Source: Adhaeribacter pallidiroseus (GTDB lineage Bacteria > Bacteroidota > Bacteroidia > Cytophagales > Hymenobacteraceae). From it: a stretch of 64,000 nt of DNA. The notes under the pieces were generated by a model. That model worked only from the letters and a program-made list of their open reading frames with translations. It ran no database searches and had not been told where the DNA came from. Location of the stretch: positions 682,001 through 746,000 of the forward strand of contig NZ_QASA01000001.1 in assembly GCF_003340495.1 (NCBI RefSeq), written 5' to 3'. The position numbers and the translations under genes are program-made. Within the stretch, counting starts at the first letter, position 1. Each line of letters begins with the position of its first letter. Shown here one piece after another: positions 58,901-64,000 of the stretch.

Positions 58901-59667
58901 TTCGCCGCCGAAATATTGTTAAATAATTTTGCTCTCACGTTCACTGAGGAATCCTCCGGAATGCAAATTTCAAAATTAGCACTGTCAATAACATCGGCCG
59001 GCGTAAAAACAGGCCCGCCATCAATGGTTACCGATTGCGGTGCAGATGCTGCCGAACGACAACCTGCCCCCGGCGTAGCGGCTACTACGGTTACGTTAAA
59101 TTGTTTGGAACCAGCGCCCAAATAAATAAAAGGATGCGCCACTGTGAAACCTTCGGCGGTAGTGCCATCGCCAAAATCCCAGATATAATCTAAATTCGGA
59201 TCTTCCGTTCCATTAACCCGGAAGTTCATGGGAACGCCGGAACACTGAGGACTAGCGGTAGTTATGGTAAATTGGGGAGCTACTAAATCAGCAGTCCTGC
59301 GGGATACAGTTACGGGCTTGGAAGTGTTAGCCCCACCGGGGCAAGACCCGCTTCTACTCGTAACTTCGTAATAAATATCGGCGATCCGGCCTTGTTGGGC
59401 TTCTATAAAGGCTTGGGTAACGGTAAAGGTTTGGTTGGTATCTCCGGGAGCAGCGTCTCTTCCGCTGATCTTCCATTTGTATTTTAAATCCGGATTGTTA
59501 AGACCTTCGTTGGCAGTGATAGTAATCGAGCCGCCATTACAAACAAAAAGCGAAACAGGGCCTGCTGGAGTTATTCTATTTGGAAGGGGACATTGTTGCG
59601 CGTAAGTAAAAACCGAGAAAAGTACAAAAACCAGAGATAAGTATAAGTAACGTAAAAGCTGCTGCAT
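55927..59667 (-). CDS. Large T9SS-exported adhesin with gliding-motility C-terminal domain
   Basis: A 1246-residue secreted protein. The signal (YLYLSLVFVLFSVFTYA) is followed by PKD-type domains (YIWDFGDGTTAEGFTVAHPF near residue 165), Ig-like modules and about five repeats of an 80-90-residue unit with shared NYTPPVITRTTWFRRTVIS-like endings (roughly residues 630-1000). Then an Ig module and the C-terminal type B sorting domain (IVNTFSPNHDGINETWEIQQ, YPQATVEIFNRWGTKVF, LPLATYYYIIRL). These SprB-like proteins are carried to the surface by T9SS with a SprF partner, which is encoded next. A role in adhesion or gliding is likely. Confidence 0.9.
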   Translation of the reverse strand: MQQLLRYLYLSLVFVLFSVFTYAQQCPLPNRITPAGPVSLFVCNGGSITITANEGLNNPDLKYKWKISGRDAAPGDTNQTFTVTQAFIEAQQGRIADIYYEVTSRSGSCPGGANTSKPVTVSRRTADLVAPQFTITTASPQCSGVPMNFRVNGTEDPNLDYIWDFGDGTTAEGFTVAHPFIYLGAGSKQFNVTVVAATPGAGCRSAASAPQSVTIDGGPVFTPADVIDSANFEICIPEDSSVNVRAKLFNNISAANAANITQYIVRWTPDGTPESYDPSLFTAQNFIRNTIPFDTTGTFPISITAVTAACSTTVTKLYQIATKPVAGMEIVKKERAEPPAANPLDPAPCVPVNVTVSDTTEARGGKITRKWAVLNNQGQPATGFIYIDNTTDTSATPVYQFTAQGRFQIQLIVENRCGRDTTSQSVLIAFPEVQLSGIGPVCGDTTIAFTAQNVNYDANLGTEVAGSFQWVVSGTSGATYVEGTSATSKYPVIRFPNIGDYQVSVSFANECGRSNDPSIAQQGDPSQTVITINQIPNPPTIAVAGLAICAGETATITPTGPAGNTFNYYTVATGGTPVATAATYTTGKLTLPTTFYVTTLSPNGCESTGPRTRFDVNVFPAIENNTISQDQEVCQGSAPVLLSGTQPTGDDNSTGYRYTWQFSQAGLNGTYNTAPGVSNGRDYTPPVLQSNAWFRRLVISASCEPDTSNVVAITVSPRVAGGTISGEQQVCVNEPVLPLTGSALPTGIIQWRSSTSSANAGFGPATNRNDEENYEPGVLSQTTWFRRYVLSAGGGCVDSSNVVQVTVTQPVTNNTILADQSLCGGERPAPLTGSTPQGGTQPLQFIWESSTTGPTSGFTAATGTNNTANYNPPAITITTWFRRGVLSGGCDTNYSNAVQITVLPAITANTISGTEPAVCENTAPQTLNGSAPAGGNGTYTYLWESSITSATAAFAPAAGTNNTQNYTPPVITRTTWFRRTVISDNCSSVSETVQIDVTPLPTAPVVQAANVSTCTDSTATLVATGPGGTYQWFETATGGNILFEGATFVTSRLRQTTTYYVQTVNQNQCVSPTRTPVTVNIVSITADAGRDTTIIEGNTMELIARGGVRYQWEPAAGLNDPNVQRPVARPAKTTTYKVTAYSEEGCSATDEVTITVIPRVIIVNTFSPNHDGINETWEIQQIENYPQATVEIFNRWGTKVFTSDTGYKKAWDGTYNGQDLPLATYYYIIRLDNISKPISGNVTLVR

Positions 59668-59720
59668 TGAGGTGAAATTATAAATCGCCTGAATCTACTA
59701 GTAAATTTGATAAATTTAAG

Positions 59721-59749
59721 CAAAACTAGGAGAAAATATGCGAATGCAA
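59721..59749 (-). promoter_or_regulatory. Promoter of the adhesin-SprF operon
   Basis: On the minus strand TAGTTTTG (59721-59728) matches the -7 consensus TAnnTTTG, and a TTG (59747-59749) lies 18 bases upstream in the -33 position. The start codon is 54 bases downstream of the -7 element. Confidence 0.5.
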
Positions 59750-59778
59750 TTTTAAAATTTTTATAACGTTATTAATGA

Positions 59779-61104
59779 TTACTGGTTATTTTTGAATGTA
59801 GCTAACGCCTCTTTATAGGTGTTTATGGCCCTTTTTCGCGCTAATTCGTGGTTAACCAAAGGCTTATTATAATTGGAACTTTCCCATTCGGGCACCCAGT
59901 GCTGCACGTATAATTTTTGCCGGTCGAATTTTTGAATTTGTGCGCTGGGGTTAAATACCCGGAAGTAAGGGGCTGCATCGCAGCCCGAACCGGCGGCCCA
60001 CTGCCAGCCGCCGTTATTCGCTGCTAAGTCGTAATCCAGTAATTTACCGGCAAAATAAGCTTCGCCCCAGCGCCAATCAATGAGTAAATGTTTGCACAAA
60101 AAACTGGCAACTACCATCCGGACCCGGTTGTGCATAAACCCGGTAGCGTTTAACTCGCGCATGCCGGCATCTACCAGCGGGTAGCCGGTAGTACCGGCGC
60201 ACCAATGCGCAAATTCATCTTCGTTGTTGCGCCAGGGAATGTGGTTGTAGGCGGGTTTAAAGGCCTGGATCGCCACCTGCGGAAAATGGTACAGGATCAT
60301 GTGGTAAAAGTCGCGCCAAATAAGTTCATTCAGCCAAGTAGAATTTAAACGTTGCGCCAACCGTACTGTTTCGCGGATGCTGATCGTGCCAAAGCGTAAA
60401 TGCAAGCTTAACCGGGAGGTTCCGGACTGGGCCGGGTAATCCCTTGTTTGGTCGTATGTTTTAATAATTGCTTCCGGCGCTATCTTACCCGGAAACCTGA
60501 TAGAAGTAGGTTTAAACCCGATCTCGGCCAGGGTAGGCAGGGGAAAAGGAGCCGTACCTACTAAATTTTTAAAATATTGCTCGGTAGGGTACGATTGCAC
60601 GTAAAAGTTATTCAGGGTCAGGAACCAGCGTTTTTTGTAGGGCGTAAAAACCGTGTAAGGTTTGCCGTCGGGTTTAACTACCTCGTTTTTCTCGAAAATT
60701 ACCTGGTCCTTAAACGTATGAAAAGAGATGTTTTCTGCCGCTAGTAAATTCCGGATTTCCGTATCGCGTTGTTCGGCGTAGGGTTCGTAGTCGTGGTTGG
60801 TGTATACAGCCGCAATTTTTAAATTTTGCATCAGATCCGCGAATACAGCCCGGGGTTGGCCCTTTTTCACTAAAAGCCCGGAACCTGCCTGCTGCAAACT
60901 GCGGGCGAGTTCCGTAATGGTATCGTGAATAAATTGTACCCTTGGGTCGTGCGTATCCGGGAGTTTATCCAGGATATCCGTATCAAAAATAAATAAAGGT
61001 AATACGGGCGTTCCGCCTTTTAAAGCGTGGTACAAGCCAGCGTTATCCGGAAGGCGTAAATCGCGGCGAAACCAAAAAATGGCAACGGGAGTAGTAGACA
61101 GCAT
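59779..61104 (-). CDS. phr: Deoxyribodipyrimidine photolyase
   Basis: A 441-residue class I CPD photolyase. The N-terminal antenna domain begins AIFWFRRDLRLPDNAGLYHA, and the C-terminal FAD domain has the conserved LNELIWRDFYHMILYHFP, GYPLVDAGMRELNATGFMHN, RVRMVVASFLCKHLLIDWRW and LDYDLAANNGGWQWAAGSG motifs, including the Asn/Trp residues for cyclobutane-dimer binding and the FAD-binding loop. It repairs UV-induced pyrimidine dimers in light. Length is a little short but complete. It follows the SDR gene by 14 bases in the same direction, so the two form one operon. Confidence 0.95.
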   Translation of the reverse strand: MLSTTPVAIFWFRRDLRLPDNAGLYHALKGGTPVLPLFIFDTDILDKLPDTHDPRVQFIHDTITELARSLQQAGSGLLVKKGQPRAVFADLMQNLKIAAVYTNHDYEPYAEQRDTEIRNLLAAENISFHTFKDQVIFEKNEVVKPDGKPYTVFTPYKKRWFLTLNNFYVQSYPTEQYFKNLVGTAPFPLPTLAEIGFKPTSIRFPGKIAPEAIIKTYDQTRDYPAQSGTSRLSLHLRFGTISIRETVRLAQRLNSTWLNELIWRDFYHMILYHFPQVAIQAFKPAYNHIPWRNNEDEFAHWCAGTTGYPLVDAGMRELNATGFMHNRVRMVVASFLCKHLLIDWRWGEAYFAGKLLDYDLAANNGGWQWAAGSGCDAAPYFRVFNPSAQIQKFDRQKLYVQHWVPEWESSNYNKPLVNHELARKRAINTYKEALATFKNNQ

Positions 61105-61118
61105 TTTTTAAATTATGA

Positions 61119-61829
61119 TTACCGAAGCGACGATAAACCGCCATCCATAGCAATTACCTGGCCCGTCATCCAAGCGGCTGCGTCGGATAATAAAAATTGA
61201 GCAAGCGCGGCTACTTCTGCGGGCGTGCCGGTGCGGTTAAGCGGATGTCTTTTGCCGGCCGCTTCGCGTTTTTCGGGCGTAGCTAGTAAGTGGCCGGCTA
61301 AAGGTGTATCGGTAAGCGAAGGCGCAATAACATTTACCCGGATTTTTAACGGGGCCCATTCGGCCGCCAAGGCTTTGCCTAAACCTTCTACGGCGGCTTT
61401 GGCCGAAGCCGTGGAGGCGTGAAAACTCATGCCGGTTTGGGCTGCCACCGAACTAAACAAAATAACCGCAGCTTCCCCGGCTTTTTTTAAGTGCGGTAAA
61501 AAAGCTTGTAAATGCGTAATGGCGCCTAATACATTTAGCTCCCATTCTTCCCGGAAATCGGCGGGAGTAAGCCGGTGAAAAGGTTTTAAATGAATGCTGC
61601 CCGGCAGGTAAATACAGCCGTGCAGCGTATCTGGTAACTGGTTTATTAATTCCGGGGTAGGGGTTTGCCGCACATCCCAGGAAATAGGGGTTACGTTGGG
61701 CAAAGGTAAAAAATCAGGCTGATGCCGACTCAGGGCAAACACCCGGTAATTTTCGCGATTAAGTAATTGGGTGAGCGCCGCCCCAATGCCGGAACTAGCG
61801 CCAATCACTAAAATATTTTTTTCCGCCAT
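61119..61829 (-). CDS. SDR-family protein clustered with photolyase, atypical active site
   Basis: A 236-residue SDR with GASSGIGAALTQ at residues 9-20 and a normal C-terminal MTGQVIAMDGGLS. The active-site segment reads SSVAAQTGMSFHASTASAKA, so the Ser is present but the expected Tyr-x3-Lys has Thr in place of Tyr (STASAK). Photolyase-linked SDRs with this change are seen in other bacteria; they may use another residue or act as nucleotide-binding partners. It starts the photolyase operon, so a UV or oxidative-stress link is possible. Substrate unknown. Confidence 0.85.
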   Translation of the reverse strand: MAEKNILVIGASSGIGAALTQLLNRENYRVFALSRHQPDFLPLPNVTPISWDVRQTPTPELINQLPDTLHGCIYLPGSIHLKPFHRLTPADFREEWELNVLGAITHLQAFLPHLKKAGEAAVILFSSVAAQTGMSFHASTASAKAAVEGLGKALAAEWAPLKIRVNVIAPSLTDTPLAGHLLATPEKREAAGKRHPLNRTGTPAEVAALAQFLLSDAAAWMTGQVIAMDGGLSSLR

Positions 61830-62092
61830 ACGGGGAGTCTGGTTCTATAGAAAAATTTAAAAAAATAGTCGGATCGATAATTTATGGAAACTACAACTCT
61901 TAAGTAAGTGTAAATAACGCATGTTAAACTGCCAGGTAGTAAATTTGTTTACGACCAATCGCTTTATTCTATAGCCTCTATTTTTATTTACTTCTCCGGC
62001 TGCCTTTTTTGCTTTTACCTGGTTCTAGGAAGGGTAAAATTTTTAAATAAATTGCAGCATTGTTTTCCTATTTCTTATCATAATCTGCCATC

Positions 62093-63391
62093 ATGAAATA
62101 TCTTTTTTATACCGGCGCTTTTTGCTTGTTACTGCTGCGCCAGGTTTCGGCCCAAAATACCATATCGGCCGCGGAAGTAAGCCGGATTGTAAAAACCTTA
62201 GCCGCCGACGACATGCAGGGGCGCCAAGCTTTTACCCCGGGCAATACCAAGGCGGCGCAGTTTATTCAGTCAGAATTTAAAAAAGCGGGCTTGCAACCCA
62301 TGCCGGGACTTTCTTCTTTCGAGCAAAAGTTTCATGTTTACCAAGTAGAATCCGTGCAAAACAGCTTGGTTCTGGATGGGGATAATTTGCCCCAGGAATC
62401 TTATTTTATACAAACCAGCGCCCAAAAGGTAGTTTTAAACCAAAGTAGCCCGGCTTTAACCAACATAACCCGGATTGCGGCCCAGGATAATTTGAGTCAG
62501 AAGTTTCAGGCGGTTTTAGCGGCAAAGAAAAGTAGCCTGGTGCTGATCGATACCGCCCACGCCGAAATGTTTAAACGTTACCGCCATTACCTCGGCCGGA
62601 ATAATGTGCACCTGCAGTTAGACAGCACTACCTTGGTTTTTGCGCTTACCAAAAACCTGCAGCCCAAACAAGTACAGGTTACCGCCATAAACAAAATTAC
62701 CCCGAAAAGTTTGCAAAACGTAGTGGCCTATTTACCCGGTAAATCGCGCAAAAACGAGTTTGTTATTTTCTCGGCGCATTACGATCATATTGGCGTATTG
62801 CCGGCCGTTAACAACGATTCCATCGCCAACGGGGCCGATGATGATGCTTCCGGAACTACCGCCGTGATTGCTTTGGCCCGGTATTTTAAAAAATTAAACA
62901 ACAATGCCCGCAGCCTGATTTTTGTAGCTTTTACCGCCGAAGAAATTGGTGGTTACGGCTCCCAGTATTTCTCGAAGCAACTAAATCCGCAGCAAATTAC
63001 GGCCATGTTTAACATCGAAATGATTGGCAAAGTAGCGCAGTTTGGCAAAAATGCCGGCTTTATGACCGGTTTCGATAAATCGGATTTAGGTACGATTTTT
63101 CAAAAAAACCTCAGCGGTACCAAGTTTACTCTTCACCCGGACCCGTATATTAAAGAAAACTTATTTTACCGTTCCGATAATGCCACGCTGGCCCGGTTGG
63201 GCGTACCGGCCCACACCATCTCTTCCGATAAAATTGATACCGATCAGTTATACCACTCCGTAGAGGATGAGTTTGCCAGCCTGGATGTAACCAACATGAC
63301 CCACCTGATTGAGGCCATTGCCCAGGGAGCCCGCAGTGTAATAGCCGGTAAAGCTACGCCTACCCGGATACAAGCTAAGGATGTAGAATAA
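62093..63391 (+). CDS. Exported M28-family zinc aminopeptidase
   Basis: A 432-residue protein with signal MKYLFYTGAFCLLLLRQVSA. The M28 two-zinc site is visible: His229 in SAHYDHIG, bridging Asp in NGADDDASG (about 249), catalytic Glu and zinc Glu in TAEEIGGYGS (283-284), a later Asp/Glu near ITAMFNIEMIG, and the last His in YHSVEDEFASL. A PA-like insertion lies at about 95-200. It would cleave N-terminal residues from peptides in the periplasm or outside. It stands alone. Confidence 0.92.
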   Translation: MKYLFYTGAFCLLLLRQVSAQNTISAAEVSRIVKTLAADDMQGRQAFTPGNTKAAQFIQSEFKKAGLQPMPGLSSFEQKFHVYQVESVQNSLVLDGDNLPQESYFIQTSAQKVVLNQSSPALTNITRIAAQDNLSQKFQAVLAAKKSSLVLIDTAHAEMFKRYRHYLGRNNVHLQLDSTTLVFALTKNLQPKQVQVTAINKITPKSLQNVVAYLPGKSRKNEFVIFSAHYDHIGVLPAVNNDSIANGADDDASGTTAVIALARYFKKLNNNARSLIFVAFTAEEIGGYGSQYFSKQLNPQQITAMFNIEMIGKVAQFGKNAGFMTGFDKSDLGTIFQKNLSGTKFTLHPDPYIKENLFYRSDNATLARLGVPAHTISSDKIDTDQLYHSVEDEFASLDVTNMTHLIEAIAQGARSVIAGKATPTRIQAKDVE

Positions 63392-63640
63392 AGGGTTACA
63401 GTTGATTTTTAAAAAAATAGGTAGTAGCCGGCGTTTTTCTTTTTGTGGTAGATAAATACGGGTTTTATTTACTTGATTTAGTGCTAGATATCCGTAGAAA
63501 TATTTTAAGATCAGGGTTTTTACTACTTAATCTGTATTTTTTTCGCAATAGTGTTAACTTTTTGTTAAGCTTTTGCGTATCGCCATAAATTAGTAATAAA
63601 AAAGGTGAAAGTGGTCTAGGTAAAAATCGCAGTTGTTTTA

Positions 63641-64000
63641 ATGATGAAAGATAGCGTACCCCCTAAGGGTGAATTAGTTTTATTATGTAATAATGGCTAT
63701 TTCGTAGAAAAAATTTTATACAGCAACATCCAGTTTGAACAACGCGAAATTTTGTTTAAATCACTTATTTCATTAGCTGAAGTGCAATCTTTTGATGCTG
63801 TATTACAGTTGGTAAGCGAAATCAGAGCTAAAGGCAGCAGTGTAGATTGGCCCATTCAAATTATTCTGGGCGACCACGCCTATAACTTTACTTTCTCGGG
63901 TACCTGCATGAACGAGCACGTGGTGCTAACGGCTCAAGTAGAAGGTACTAATTTAAAATTAATTTCCTCTGCCACCCAAAGCAATAAATTTAAAGGTAAT
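63641..64000 (+). CDS. Unrecognised protein, N-terminal part, cut by window edge
   Basis: I read this frame directly: ATG at 63641 (a second ATG follows at once) and 120 open codons to the window end. The visible sequence (MMKDSVPPKGELVLLCNNG, ILYSNIQFEQREILFKSLIS, then WPIQIILGDHAYNFTFSGTC) has no signal peptide and looks like a cytoplasmic mixed alpha/beta sensory domain. Segments like SYFTFSGTCM and HVVLTAQ recall the N-termini of sensor or SpoIIE-type regulators, but this is not enough for a call. The codon use matches the neighbours. Confidence 0.6.
   Translation, partial: MMKDSVPPKGELVLLCNNGYFVEKILYSNIQFEQREILFKSLISLAEVQSFDAVLQLVSEIRAKGSSVDWPIQIILGDHAYNFTFSGTCMNEHVVLTAQVEGTNLKLISSATQSNKFKGN

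Noticed and set aside
1-64000. tRNA or rRNA genes
   Set aside because: I looked for T-loop and acceptor patterns and rRNA signatures in the gaps and found none; a dedicated scan could still find one in the A/T-rich intergenic regions.

Overview
The window looks like a chromosomal segment from a Bacteroidota bacterium of the order Cytophagales, most likely family Hymenobacteraceae (Adhaeribacter/Hymenobacter-like). This is judged from the SusC/SusD pair, type IX secretion sorting domains, a PorP/SprF protein next to a gliding-motility C-terminal-domain protein, TAnnTTTG promoter elements, and A/T-rich gaps around genes of moderate GC. The genus is an inference; no rRNA or marker gene is present.

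Layout. 1-3.4 kb: the 5' part of a DPP-IV-like peptidase, a small SDR and a pentapeptide-repeat protein. 3.5-6.5 kb: an accessory island with a REP-associated tyrosine transposase (RAYT), three copies of its palindrome, and a very A/T-rich 703-residue reverse transcriptase of the kind found among Abi/DRT/UG defence RTs. 7-10.1 kb: hexuronate catabolism (uxaB, uxaC) with a paired palindromic operator candidate upstream. 10.4-12 kb: an Rpn-type PD-(D/E)XK nuclease and a DUF1572 protein. 12.5-20 kb: a TPR-rich cluster comprising a secreted TPR-CHAT caspase-like protein, a divergent HExxH metallopeptidase with TPR-like repeats, an ECF-like sigma factor and a membrane-anchored TPR protein. 20.9-28 kb: a secreted ADP-ribosylglycohydrolase-fold protein, a T9SS-exported protein, a PRC-barrel/DUF2382 protein and an OmpA protein.

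28.5-51.8 kb is a polysaccharide utilisation region: AraC regulator, SusC (broken by a one-base frameshift), SusD, DUF3823, GH2, DUF4964/4965, an IlvD/Edd dehydratase most like L-arabinonate dehydratase, a GntP permease, two GH43 enzymes, GH127 beta-L-arabinofuranosidase and an aldose epimerase. With uxaB/uxaC nearby, it suggests growth on arabinose- and uronate-rich plant glycans, with released L-arabinose possibly going through an oxidative (arabonate) route.

52-64 kb: DUF4112, an LpxR-like protein, a dienelactone-hydrolase-like protein, a SprF/adhesin T9SS pair, a photolyase co-oriented with an SDR that lacks the usual catalytic Tyr, an M28 peptidase and the start of an unrecognised gene. 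The two most interesting loci are the RT/RAYT island (3.4-6.6 kb) and the CHAT/metallopeptidase/sigma/TPR cluster (12.5-20 kb). No tRNA, rRNA or CRISPR array was seen.
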